Assembly (NCBI GenBank): GCA_964651785.1
Contig: CAZYWJ010000003.1
Span: 56,737 to 120,736, forward strand
Source: JAKVAV01 sp964651785
GTDB taxonomy: Bacteria > Bacteroidota > Bacteroidia > Flavobacteriales_D > Cryomorphaceae
Direction of reading: 5' to 3'
DNA: 64,000 nt
Shown: piece by piece, positions 26,562 through 34,697 of the stretch
How the letters are laid out: every line of letters starts with the position of its first letter
Numbering within the stretch: the first letter of the stretch is position 1
The notes under the pieces: model-generated
Seen by the model: only the letters and a program-made list of their open reading frames with translations
Told to the model about the DNA's origin: nothing
The model's database searches: none
Made by a program: the position numbers and the translations under genes

Positions 26562-27602
26562 ATGAAGCCTTCGGAACTACCGCCTGATTTAATCTACCTA
26601 ACCGATGATAAACCGGGAATAACCAGGAAAAAGTACGGAAGAGGATTCGCTTATTATCATCCTGAGACAGGTCATATTCGTGACGATAAAGATCTGCTCA
26701 GGATTAAGAATCTGGTTATCCCGCCGGCATGGGGCGAGGTTTGGATTGCTCCGATTGAAAATGCTCATTTGCAAGCAACGGGCAGGGATACATTAAATCG
26801 AAAACAATATAGGTATCACGATCTATGGAATGAATACTCAACTTCGCGCAAGTATAAGCACCTAGCAGAATTCGGCCTGACGCTTCCCCTTATTCGCAAA
26901 AGGTATACACAACATTTGAGGAGAGAAGAATGGGATTATAAAAAGGTTGCAGCATTGGCAGTGGCCGTGATGGATACACTCAAAATGAGAGTCGGAAGCA
27001 ACTATTATTCAAGGGTAAATCATTCCTATGGTTTAACCACATTGCGTAGAAAACACTTAAACCTGCAGGAAGATAAGCTCAACCTTAAGTATGTCGGAAA
27101 GACAGGAAAAGAGCGCCGACTGAGCTTAGAAAACAAGAAGCTTGTGAGACTCATTAAAGAATGTTCAGAACTTCCGGGCTATGAACTTTTTCGATTTCAA
27201 ACGCAAGATGGGATGAAACAACTCAAAAGTGAAGATTTCAACGAATACTTACGACTCATCTCTGAAAATGACAGCATTTCAGCAAAGGATTTCCGAACAT
27301 GGGGTGCCAATGTTTTGTGTTTGAAAAAGGCTCCTCAAGCAAAGGAGATGGCGGAAAACTCCCGGAAAAAACTCGATAATATCCTGATAAAACTGGTAGC
27401 AAAAGAATTAGGGCATACGGTTAACACGTGCAAAACATCCTATTTGAATCCCAACGTATTGCAATATGCTATTAATAATGACACACAAAAAGAGGCGCAT
27501 AAAAAGATAAGAGGCGACCTCAAAGAGACTGAAGCACTGCTAATGGAGCTGTTGGAGAATAACCTTGATAAGAAACCAATCCTAAAAACTGAAACTGAAT
27601 AA
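26562..27602 (+). CDS. DNA topoisomerase IB
   Basis: The protein has 346 residues, of the bacterial/poxvirus-like type IB group, and relaxes supercoils by nicking one strand through a 3'-phosphotyrosine. Catalytic parts visible are the arginine in KMRVGSNYYS, the lysine in KYVGKTGKE, the arginine in KDFRTWGAN and the nucleophile Tyr294 in CKTSYLNP. The N-terminal part GFAYYHPETG is typical of the bacterial family. In many bacteria it lies among stress genes, as here, next to an MscS channel, so a role in stress survival is suggested but not shown. Confidence 0.93.
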   Translation: MKPSELPPDLIYLTDDKPGITRKKYGRGFAYYHPETGHIRDDKDLLRIKNLVIPPAWGEVWIAPIENAHLQATGRDTLNRKQYRYHDLWNEYSTSRKYKHLAEFGLTLPLIRKRYTQHLRREEWDYKKVAALAVAVMDTLKMRVGSNYYSRVNHSYGLTTLRRKHLNLQEDKLNLKYVGKTGKERRLSLENKKLVRLIKECSELPGYELFRFQTQDGMKQLKSEDFNEYLRLISENDSISAKDFRTWGANVLCLKKAPQAKEMAENSRKKLDNILIKLVAKELGHTVNTCKTSYLNPNVLQYAINNDTQKEAHKKIRGDLKETEALLMELLENNLDKKPILKTETE

Positions 27603-27673
27603 TACGGCGAGATCAAAGATGTTCCCAATATAATTTGGTCTCATTTTTTCTTAAAGACAACAAAATTCACAGA

Positions 27674-28591
27674 ATGGAAACGGATCTGAAGCAAGTCTCA
27701 AATACAGTACTGGATAAGTTGAAGGAATGGTTGAATACGGCTATTGAACTTTTGCCAAATATTGCGCTGGCAGTGGTGATCCTGATCGTAGGGTATCTGG
27801 CTGCAAAATTTACATCAAAATACAGTGAAAAATACATCACGAAATTATCCAAGAATGCGACGATCGGGTCATTCTTAAGCAAGCTCCTTTTTATATTGAT
27901 TTTTGTCTTGGCAGGTGTCTTAGCACTTTCCGTCATGAACTTAGACAAGACCATTTCATCGATTCTGGCAGGCTTGGGAATCGTTGGTCTGGCTTTAGGA
28001 TTTGCTTTTCAGGATACGGCGGCCAATCTTATGTCGGGTATTTACATATCTTTCAAGCAACCATTCGGTTTGGGCGATATTATCGAAACTACCCACGGTC
28101 ATATGGGTAAAGTGATAGATATAAATTTGCGGGTTACAAAGGTGCGATTGTTTGACGGACCTGTGGTTTATGTACCGAATAAATACTTGTTTCAAGATTA
28201 CTTTATAAACTACACGATTACGGGAAAACGGCGATTCAGACTTGAGTGTGGTGTAAGCTACGGTGATGATTTGGAAAAAGTAGAGCGCGTGGCGATAGAA
28301 GCGTTAGAGAGTATTCCCAGCAGATTAAAGTCGGAAGACGTAACCATTCATTGGAAAGAATTCGGTTCGAGTTCCATCAATTTCTCGGTGAATGTATGGA
28401 TGGAATATGACAGAGAACAGAGCGACTATATAACCACCCGAAATGAATCGATCAAAGCACTGAAGAAGGCATTTGATGAAAATGATATTACCATACCCTT
28501 CCCTATTCGCACCTTGGATTTCGGAATTAAAGGTGGTGAACATTTGCGAGAGGAATTGGGCGTATTCGAAAATCACAATTCTTCTGAGTAA
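27674..28591 (+). CDS. MscS-type mechanosensitive channel (second copy)
   Basis: The protein has 305 residues. It has three membrane helices with the pore helix SSILAGLGIVGLALGFAFQDTAAN, a beta domain (FGLGDIIETTHG, YVPNKYLFQDYFINYT) and a cytoplasmic cage. It is clearly of the same family as the channel at 19.1 kb, but diverged from it, so it is not a recent duplicate. The ATG at 27674 is preferred over an upstream TTG/ATG region. It follows topoisomerase IB by 71 bases and is closed by a strong bidirectional terminator. Confidence 0.92.
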   Translation: METDLKQVSNTVLDKLKEWLNTAIELLPNIALAVVILIVGYLAAKFTSKYSEKYITKLSKNATIGSFLSKLLFILIFVLAGVLALSVMNLDKTISSILAGLGIVGLALGFAFQDTAANLMSGIYISFKQPFGLGDIIETTHGHMGKVIDINLRVTKVRLFDGPVVYVPNKYLFQDYFINYTITGKRRFRLECGVSYGDDLEKVERVAIEALESIPSRLKSEDVTIHWKEFGSSSINFSVNVWMEYDREQSDYITTRNESIKALKKAFDENDITIPFPIRTLDFGIKGGEHLREELGVFENHNSSE

Positions 28592-28661
28592 GTTTCAGAA
28601 AGCGATAACTTCCCGGAGCGTTAATTATTTCAGACAGTCCCTTTTAAAATATAGCATCCAT

Positions 28662-28690
28662 AAAAAAACCCTTGCCTCCGCAAGGGTTTT
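28662..28690. terminator. Bidirectional terminator between mscS and DUF1328 genes
   Basis: A perfect 11-bp stem (28665-28675 with 28680-28690) with a 4-base loop has A/T runs on both sides. It can stop both converging transcripts. Confidence 0.85.
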
Positions 28691-28712
28691 ATATTCTCAA
28701 AACAACTTTTTA

Positions 28713-28871
28713 CTATCCTAAAAAATTCATAACTACTGTCACTATCAGAACAATAATAAAGATGTAAAAAAGTATTTTAGCAATTTTCGCAAATCCGGAA
28801 GCGATACCTCCGAATCCTAAAATTGCAAATAGTACTGCGAGCACTGCGGCTCCTATTATCCAACCGATCAT
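28713..28871 (-). CDS. DUF1328 small membrane protein
   Basis: The ATG at 28871 opens a 52-residue protein: MIGWIIGAAVLAVLF, a glycine-rich turn AILGFGGIASGFAKIAKI and a second hydrophobic segment. This is the DUF1328 (YtjA-like) pattern of two short helices, a family widespread in stress and stationary-phase sets, with unknown function. An upstream in-frame start would add an unrelated basic leader and is not favoured. Convergent with the mscS gene across a shared terminator. Confidence 0.88.
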   Translation of the reverse strand: MIGWIIGAAVLAVLFAILGFGGIASGFAKIAKILFYIFIIVLIVTVVMNFLG

Positions 28872-29181
28872 AGTTTTATTTTTGGTATTGATTCGCGTAC
28901 ATAAAGTCAAGAACGATACCGGTGGACGAGATGTCTTAAACCCGAAAAAATTCAAGAGTCTTATTGTACGCCATCTCTTACAATTGTAGCGTGTTCAGTG
29001 ACTTTCGGAAATATCGGACCGGATGTTTTTATTATAAACACTTTGATCATCTATTTCACAGTATCGGGCAAGAGAGTAGAAAAATTTCCACAGATTTGCG
29101 TTTTGAAGTTATGGAATGAAGGGTGTCGAATGAAATGGAATCATTTTGGATTGTCGCGATACACGATTGAAAACTACCCGA
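28872..29181. other. Intergenic stretch of about 310 bases
   Basis: Divergent spacer between DUF1328 and the BrkB gene. It should hold both promoters but no clear TAnnTTTG box is seen, so another sigma factor is possible. No RNA gene or repeat was recognised. Confidence 0.35.
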
Positions 29182-30099
29182 ATGAGTCAAGAACAATACG
29201 ATTCTACCCCCAAAAAATTTAAACTGAAAGATAGCTTCTCCATCCTCAAAGAGGCCGCTATCGGCTGGAATGATTCAGAGCCTTTCAGGCTCAGCGCCGT
29301 CATAGCCTATTATGCCGTACTATCCATGCCCGGGTTATTGGTCATTATAGTAAACTTGCTGGGTTTGATTTGGGGAAATGAAGCAATAGAAGGTCGACTG
29401 AGCGATCAGTTATCAACCGTACTCGGACCTGATAGTGCGGATGCGGTTTCTACCATGATCGAAAATTCCCGAACGGAAGATAAAAGCATCTTTCTTACCA
29501 TCATCGGAATAGCCAGTTTGGTATTTGGTGCAACGGGAATATTCTTTCATCTCCAAATAACCTTGAATAAAATCTGGAGGTTAAAGATGGATCCTGATGC
29601 AGACTGGAAAAGAATTGTACTTGACAGAATACTCAGCTTCGGGTTTGTGCTGGTGCTCGGATTTATGTTGCTCATCAGCTTCGTGCTCAGCGCCATCCTA
29701 ACCGCTTTGAGCGATAAACTCAAAACCCTCTTTCCCGATATTATGGTGGTTTTGGCTCAGATAGCAGATGTTATCCTCTCTTTAGGAATAGTCACTTTAC
29801 TTTTTGCCTTAATTTATAAATTTCTCCCTCACGCAAAAATTAAATGGAGATCCGTGTGGGTGGGAGCCATAATTACATCTGTTTTATTTGCCTTGGGACA
29901 ATATGCACTTGGCTTCTATTTCAGCCAGGCAGAACCCGGAAGCACTTACGGAGCCGCAGGATCAATCATACTAATATTGTTATGGGCTTCCTATGCTTCG
30001 CTTATCCTGTTCTTCGGAGCCGAAGTGACCTATGTTTTCGCTAAACGCTACGGTCGAGGAGTGAAACCGACAAAAGCAGCGGTGAGAGATAAATCTTAA
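29182..30099 (+). CDS. YihY/BrkB family membrane protein
   Basis: The protein has 305 residues from the ATG at 29182 and about six hydrophobic segments. The early part FRLSAVIAYYAVLSMPGLLVIIVNLLG and the later LGQYALGFYFSQAEPGSTYGAAGSIILILLW are the recognisable signature of the YihY/BrkB family, once called ribonuclease BN by mistake. A role as a membrane transporter or in envelope function is likely, but no substrate is established. It overlaps the convergent AraC regulator by 4 bases. Confidence 0.88.
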   Translation: MSQEQYDSTPKKFKLKDSFSILKEAAIGWNDSEPFRLSAVIAYYAVLSMPGLLVIIVNLLGLIWGNEAIEGRLSDQLSTVLGPDSADAVSTMIENSRTEDKSIFLTIIGIASLVFGATGIFFHLQITLNKIWRLKMDPDADWKRIVLDRILSFGFVLVLGFMLLISFVLSAILTALSDKLKTLFPDIMVVLAQIADVILSLGIVTLLFALIYKFLPHAKIKWRSVWVGAIITSVLFALGQYALGFYFSQAEPGSTYGAAGSIILILLWASYASLILFFGAEVTYVFAKRYGRGVKPTKAAVRDKS

Positions 30100-31139
30100 G
30101 ACTTCTTTTTTCGCTTAATAATGGTGCGACCAAACATCAGTCGATAATCGGCCGGCGCCATACCATACTCCTTCCTGAAAAGTTTTGAAAAATACCCTCC
30201 GTTGCTCAGACCAATTAAATGTACAATTTCCGAAATGCTGTACTCAGTATTCACCAACATATCCCGAGCGATGCTCATTCGCTCTTTCTGAATAAATCCA
30301 CGAACGGTAAGATCGTATAACACCTTGAAACCCGCCTGAAGCTTATTTTCATTCAAACCCGTTTTTACCGAAAGGGTTAAAATCGTATGGTCTTCATTCA
30401 GATTATTCCTGATTTCTTCTGCAATTTGTTTAATCTTTCCCAATTCAGATTGGCGCAGAAGGCTTTGATTCGGTTTGTCCCTCTTATCATCAGAAAATTG
30501 ACGAATTTGTTCAGAAAGAATTTCAAGCGATTTAGCATGTAAATACATCCTGCGAGGCAAACCGCTTTCAGGATACTCACCGATGCCCGTCATGACATCA
30601 CTAAGCGTGGCGCTATAATCACCCTCATGATGAAATTGAGAGGTAGCATTAACATCCAGAAACAGTTTTCTCAAAGCAGGATTTACCTTCTTAAGATCGC
30701 AGGCTACTTGAGATTTAAATTGACTTCGATCGATTTCCAAACTTCCGATCTCCGTTTTGACCCCTCCCTTAAATTGTATTTGATGTCCTACCGTGCCCTT
30801 GCTCGCAACAATGGCACTCTGGTATTCATCCAAATCATGTGGGTCATCCGAGTCAAGAAAGCAATGGCGTAGATAACCTGATTTGCAATAAAGAAATTTT
30901 GCCGGATGCACGTCACTTACATCAAACTTGATTACAACATCCTCTTTAAATGTACAGCTATAATGAATAAGACCAATGCCCATAGGAAAGTTTATTCCTT
31001 TGATATTTCCCGAACCATAGGCTTGCGGAATCTTCAGGTTGTAAACTTCACAATCATCGCGCACCTTAGTATCAAGCTCTTTAGCCAAATCCTGCAGCAC
31101 GTCTTTGAATGGTAAAGATTTAACGTGTAGTGTATACAT
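30096..31139 (-). CDS. AraC family transcriptional regulator (PchR-like)
   Basis: The protein has 347 residues. The C-terminal AraC DNA-binding domain (about 245-340) holds two helix-turn-helix motifs (SVKTGLNENKLQAGFKVLY and ISEIVHLIGLSNGGYFSKLFRKEYGMAPADYR). The 230-residue N-terminal part, with beta-rich GNIKGINFPMGIGLIHY, resembles the ligand-binding part of PchR-like regulators found in Bacteroidota, often tied to siderophore or small-molecule signals. The ligand and targets are unknown. The downstream gene on the same strand is absent, so it is probably transcribed alone. Confidence 0.87.
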   Translation of the reverse strand: MYTLHVKSLPFKDVLQDLAKELDTKVRDDCEVYNLKIPQAYGSGNIKGINFPMGIGLIHYSCTFKEDVVIKFDVSDVHPAKFLYCKSGYLRHCFLDSDDPHDLDEYQSAIVASKGTVGHQIQFKGGVKTEIGSLEIDRSQFKSQVACDLKKVNPALRKLFLDVNATSQFHHEGDYSATLSDVMTGIGEYPESGLPRRMYLHAKSLEILSEQIRQFSDDKRDKPNQSLLRQSELGKIKQIAEEIRNNLNEDHTILTLSVKTGLNENKLQAGFKVLYDLTVRGFIQKERMSIARDMLVNTEYSISEIVHLIGLSNGGYFSKLFRKEYGMAPADYRLMFGRTIIKRKKKS

Positions 31140-31203
31140 TAAGGGTATTCAAGAAACAGCGAATCTATGAAAGAATATTAAATACTTTTCAGCATTGTGC
31201 ATT

Positions 31204-31749
31204 CTAAGCGGGATATCTTTTTATTTCCGAAAAAGCCAACCTTACACCTTCCGTCAGTCCCGTTTTATCTACAAAATCTATTTCGGCCCTGACCTGATCC
31301 AAAAATTGACTTCTCAAGGTCAAATCTTCTTGTATGAATGTAAAAGCCCTGAAAACATTTTCATGAGCTTCATCGTGATTTTCAAGAAATCGTCCAATTG
31401 AATGCGTATGCATTTGAAATACGTGAAACACGTACATATACCCGGCTACAACTGACGCAGATATTTTTTTGCAAAAGCCCGGAAAACCATTAAAAGGCGG
31501 TAAGGTATCCAATTGAATAAGCGCTCGCATCAAATTGTAAATTCGATTTTCGGAAACCAACACCCACTTCGGATGACTCTCTCTGATTTTTTCAACGGAA
31601 GCGTAAAAGCGATAAGAATTGATGATCACCTTTACCAATTTTGCTTTTTCTATTTCGCCTGAGGGCAAGGTGTAAAGAGCGAGTAATTCTTCAATCAAAT
31701 GTTCATTCTTCTCTGTCTCTTGGCGTAAATATGCTATAACTTCACCCAT
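31204..31749 (-). CDS. Hypothetical protein (181 aa), no family recognised
   Basis: The ATG at 31749 gives 181 residues; a GTG at 31776 would add nine. The protein is soluble, mostly helical, with a leucine-rich N-terminal half (NEHLIEELLALYTLPSGE) and a central aromatic part (FCKKISASVVAGYMYVFHVFQMH) that may form a hydrophobic core or weak membrane contact. Codon use looks like its neighbours. It is separated from the AraC gene upstream by about 65 bases on the same strand. No domain was recognised and no function is claimed. Confidence 0.6.
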   Translation of the reverse strand: MGEVIAYLRQETEKNEHLIEELLALYTLPSGEIEKAKLVKVIINSYRFYASVEKIRESHPKWVLVSENRIYNLMRALIQLDTLPPFNGFPGFCKKISASVVAGYMYVFHVFQMHTHSIGRFLENHDEAHENVFRAFTFIQEDLTLRSQFLDQVRAEIDFVDKTGLTEGVRLAFSEIKRYPA

Positions 31750-32151
31750 TCGGATCTGATATCTCCAAGACGGCACGCGAGATATTCAGATAACTATCAA
31801 AGTATTTCATCACGACTACGGTCAAGGGAATTTTACCGCAAAAATATTCTTGCCTCATGAGATTCAGTGTTCAGAAAGCAATTATTACCGGCATGATTGG
31901 CACAAATGATCCGACAAAGAGTAACCCGATGAGAATGGATATTGATGATTCTACAGAACAAAAATTGAGTAGCAAAAGGGGCATTATCGTGGCACGAAAG
32001 AACACAATTCTACAGTTATCGCTTCTTAAACAGGATATGTAAATTTCAGGTACGAAACTATACCTGTGGACCTTATCAGACCCTCGCTATTAAGAGGCAC
32101 AATAATTTCAAGATGAGGAGAAATCCAAGCAATACTCTAATTCCTTTGTCT
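31750..32151. other. Stretch of about 400 bases with no confident gene
   Basis: Divergent spacer. An open frame of 61 codons (31857-32042, plus strand) starts MRFSVQKAIITGM, but it has no recognisable domain, an odd composition and no clear start signal. It could be a small gene or chance. No RNA or repeat was recognised. Confidence 0.35.
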
Positions 32152-32571
32152 ATGAAATCTGCCGGCTACATCCTTATCATTTCCGAAAAAAACGAATGCT
32201 CTGAAGTTATCAAACATGTCGGGGCTAAAAGTGTAGGACACTCAAATATTTTCAGAGTAGATGAACCTTCTGCAGGTATAGCACTCCTAAATAAAATGGG
32301 TTTGGTGGACAACAAGATTCCTGCCTGCATTTTCCTGAGCACCGATGTGGAGCGAGAAAAAATAAAGGCATTTTTAAATCTCTTGGATCGCGACTATCCT
32401 TTCGCTTCACGCGGAAAAGTTGTTTTAGTAGATTCCGACTATCAATTAAACAACCTCATGGGTTTGGCTATCAGCGACAGTGTAGGTCAATTTATCAATT
32501 GTCCTGTTTTACCGATAGAAGTAGAAACCGTATTAAATCAATCGAATATGCCTTTAGGTATGCTCGCTTGA
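32152..32571 (+). CDS. Receiver-like protein lacking the phospho-acceptor
   Basis: The protein has 139 residues from the ATG at 32152 (an upstream ATG at 32113 is possible). Its order of alternating hydrophobic strands and helices (YILIISEKNECSEVIKHV, PACIFLSTDVEREKIKAFLNLL, KVVLVDSDY) resembles a CheY-like receiver. The position of the phospho-Asp after the third strand reads Ser-Thr, and the N-terminal acidic pair is Glu-Lys. It would therefore be a degenerate receiver working without phosphorylation, or only a look-alike. Uncertain; similar small proteins occur near two-component genes in Bacteroidota. Confidence 0.5.
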   Translation: MKSAGYILIISEKNECSEVIKHVGAKSVGHSNIFRVDEPSAGIALLNKMGLVDNKIPACIFLSTDVEREKIKAFLNLLDRDYPFASRGKVVLVDSDYQLNNLMGLAISDSVGQFINCPVLPIEVETVLNQSNMPLGMLA

Positions 32572-32598
32572 TCAATTCTTTAACACCGTACCCTTATC

Positions 32599-33666
32599 TT
32601 ATTCGTACATGGGGCTTTCTTCAGCCTGCTTAGGTATTTTGGCAGAATTAAGAAACCTCGCAGATCTGTCAAAATGGTAAAAATCGGTAAGCAACTTATC
32701 AATCACCTTTGCGGAGTTATCAGAATAAGAAATTTGCATTGTCACATCCCTGCTCAACCACTTATCGATAGTCGAATACCGGCTTGGTTTAAGTGACTCA
32801 ATAGAAGGAATGCCTATAGAGTTGAGGGTGTGAGCATTACATCTTTGTTCAAATTGACCCTTCATAGGCATCACCAAAAGCTTCTTTCCCAAGAATAAAA
32901 CTTCGGAAGTAAGTCCGAATCCGGCCGAGGAAAAAACGCCTCGGCACGCTGCTAAAGATGTAAGAAATGCGTCGGAATCCAAAGGACGAATAGTTACGTT
33001 GGAAAATTGGCTTGTTGTTTTAGCATGTTTTGAGAATACATTCCACTTCACATCAGGAAATCGTGTTAAAACGGATTGTAATTTTTCATCACCGTAAAAT
33101 GGCAGATATACCAGATATTCGTCACCTTCTACGGTAGTCAGGTTTCGAATTTCTTTACGAATGACGGGAGTCATAATAAAGTGGTTCATGGAAAAATAAT
33201 GAAAGCCATAACTTACATCAACAGGTGCATAATATTTGAGCAAAGCCTTAAAAAATTGGCTTCCCTTTAATGATGATGGTTTCGGTATTAAATCGCTTGC
33301 AAGAACACACTGATTGCTCAAACCGTAACCGGGCACCTGCTGCATCTTGGCGGCCCAAGCTGAAACAGGCTCGAAATCGTTTATTACTAAATCGTACTCG
33401 GAAAGATCCAAACTCCTCACCTCTTTAAGGAAAGCTGAGTATTTAGAGCTCTTCCAGGTAGCTCTAAAATCCACGCCTCCTCGTTTGCCAAATTTAAATC
33501 CGACTCCCTCACATCGATACTTAATTTGATGTCCCAAATCAATTTCAGAATGATTTCCGGAAAGCAGAATATCGAACTTCACTCGTTTCTTCAATGCATC
33601 GATCAGTTCAATAGCTCTGGTGATATGACCATTTCCCGTCCCCTGAATGGCGTATAAGACTTTCAT
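32599..33666 (-). CDS. Glycosyltransferase-like protein (MJ1255/UGT type)
   Basis: The protein has 355 residues with the GT-B fold. The N-terminal glycine motif MKVLYAIQGTGNGHITRAIEL and the C-terminal ACRGVFSSAGFGLTSEVLFLGK with GQFEQRCNA match the family described as conserved hypothetical MJ1255/TIGR00661, related to MurG and UDP-glucuronosyltransferases. The likely reaction is transfer of a sugar from a nucleotide-activated donor; the acceptor is unknown. Its start overlaps the stop of the LpxH-like gene by 4 bases, so they are translationally coupled and may act on the same lipid or surface glycan. Confidence 0.85.
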   Translation of the reverse strand: MKVLYAIQGTGNGHITRAIELIDALKKRVKFDILLSGNHSEIDLGHQIKYRCEGVGFKFGKRGGVDFRATWKSSKYSAFLKEVRSLDLSEYDLVINDFEPVSAWAAKMQQVPGYGLSNQCVLASDLIPKPSSLKGSQFFKALLKYYAPVDVSYGFHYFSMNHFIMTPVIRKEIRNLTTVEGDEYLVYLPFYGDEKLQSVLTRFPDVKWNVFSKHAKTTSQFSNVTIRPLDSDAFLTSLAACRGVFSSAGFGLTSEVLFLGKKLLVMPMKGQFEQRCNAHTLNSIGIPSIESLKPSRYSTIDKWLSRDVTMQISYSDNSAKVIDKLLTDFYHFDRSARFLNSAKIPKQAEESPMYE

Positions 33667-34502
33667 GACATCAATTTAAATTCGGCGACCAAATTTTGAA
33701 ACAAAACCTGGGTGCAAAGCTCGGGCTCTCCTTCCCATTCAATCTCATGAGTTACCTCCTCGCGATGCTGATAGAGTGACCATGACCCTTTGTGGTATTC
33801 GAGAGCGGTTAGGTTTTCAACCCAATCTCCGGAGTTCAAATAGGTCACTTTTCCTTTATCCGTTTCTACAGTTTGAATGGCAGGCTGATGAATATGACCG
33901 CATATCACGTATTTGTATCCATTTGCTGCAGCAAGATCAATAACGAGATTTTCAAAATCGTTAATAAAACTCACGGCACTCTTCACACTATTCTTTATTC
34001 TTTTCGAGAGCGATATGCGACCTCTCCCCAGTTTCATCAGGTAGAAATTGACCGCCCGATTGAGGATAATCAGTAAATCGTAGCCCACTCCGCCCAGTTT
34101 TGCCAGCCATTTTGAATGCTTCATGGTTACATCAAAGACATCGCCGTGAAAAATCCATGCCTCACCATCTTCCAAACTGAGCTTCACTTTATTTACTATG
34201 CTGAAGCTTCCCATCTCAAAACCCGTAAATTTGCGCAACATCTCATCGTGATTTCCCGTCACGTACTTCACGTCCGTTCCCTTAGCAATTAGTGCTGTTA
34301 TTTGCTTTATCACTTTCATATGGCTCTTCGGCCAATACCTCTTTTTAAATTGCCAGATATCGATGATATCGCCATTCAGAACCAATACTTTCGGATCAAT
34401 GGATTTCAAATAAGTGCACAATTCATTTGCGTGGCATCCGTACGTTCCTAAATGAACGTCAGAGATCACTACAAGATCTACCTTGCGTTTTAGCTGTTTC
34501 AT
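33663..34502 (-). CDS. UDP-2,3-diacylglucosamine diphosphatase-like metallophosphoesterase
   Basis: The protein has 279 residues of the calcineurin-like fold. The motifs VVISDVHLGTYG, LNGDIIDIWQF, VTGNHDE and the late GHIHQPAI carry the metal-binding Asp, Asn and His residues. It belongs to the LpxH-like family acting on UDP-diacylglucosamine or related lipid substrates at the membrane. It is longer than the 240-residue LpxH of E. coli, and Bacteroidota often have more than one copy, so the exact step in lipid A synthesis is not certain. It shares an operon with the glycosyltransferase-like gene. Confidence 0.85.
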   Translation of the reverse strand: MKQLKRKVDLVVISDVHLGTYGCHANELCTYLKSIDPKVLVLNGDIIDIWQFKKRYWPKSHMKVIKQITALIAKGTDVKYVTGNHDEMLRKFTGFEMGSFSIVNKVKLSLEDGEAWIFHGDVFDVTMKHSKWLAKLGGVGYDLLIILNRAVNFYLMKLGRGRISLSKRIKNSVKSAVSFINDFENLVIDLAAANGYKYVICGHIHQPAIQTVETDKGKVTYLNSGDWVENLTALEYHKGSWSLYQHREEVTHEIEWEGEPELCTQVLFQNLVAEFKLMS

Positions 34503-34525
34503 TTCGATAAATTTGGAGGAAGAAA

Positions 34526-34693
34526 ATGGCAGAAAGAAAGAAAGCCTTAAAGTACATGCATTGTGTTCTCAAAGATGAACTATTCGGCATTGAAGTAGTT
34601 TTACCAAAAGTGCTTCGGCAAAATGAAACAAAGGTTAGAGTATGGTTATGGCTATATTATTCACCACTGAAAATATTCACATCTGATATTTAA
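34526..34693 (+). CDS. Possible small ORF (55 aa) upstream of crtD
   Basis: An ATG at 34526 preceded by GGAGGA (34515-34520) opens 55 codons ending in TAA at 34691-34693, four bases before the crtD start. The protein would begin MAERKKALKYMHC and end in a short aromatic hydrophobic stretch VWLWLYYSPL. No family is recognised. Against it: the region must also hold promoters for two divergent operons, and a TTTG/TACTTTAA pair for the lpxH-like gene lies inside it. It is kept as a low-confidence candidate. Confidence 0.25.
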   Translation: MAERKKALKYMHCVLKDELFGIEVVLPKVLRQNETKVRVWLWLYYSPLKIFTSDI

Positions 34694-34697
34694 TAAG

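Noticed and set aside
31940..32015. TGGCACG in the spacer as a sigma-54 -24 element
   Set aside because: No TTGC follows at the required distance.
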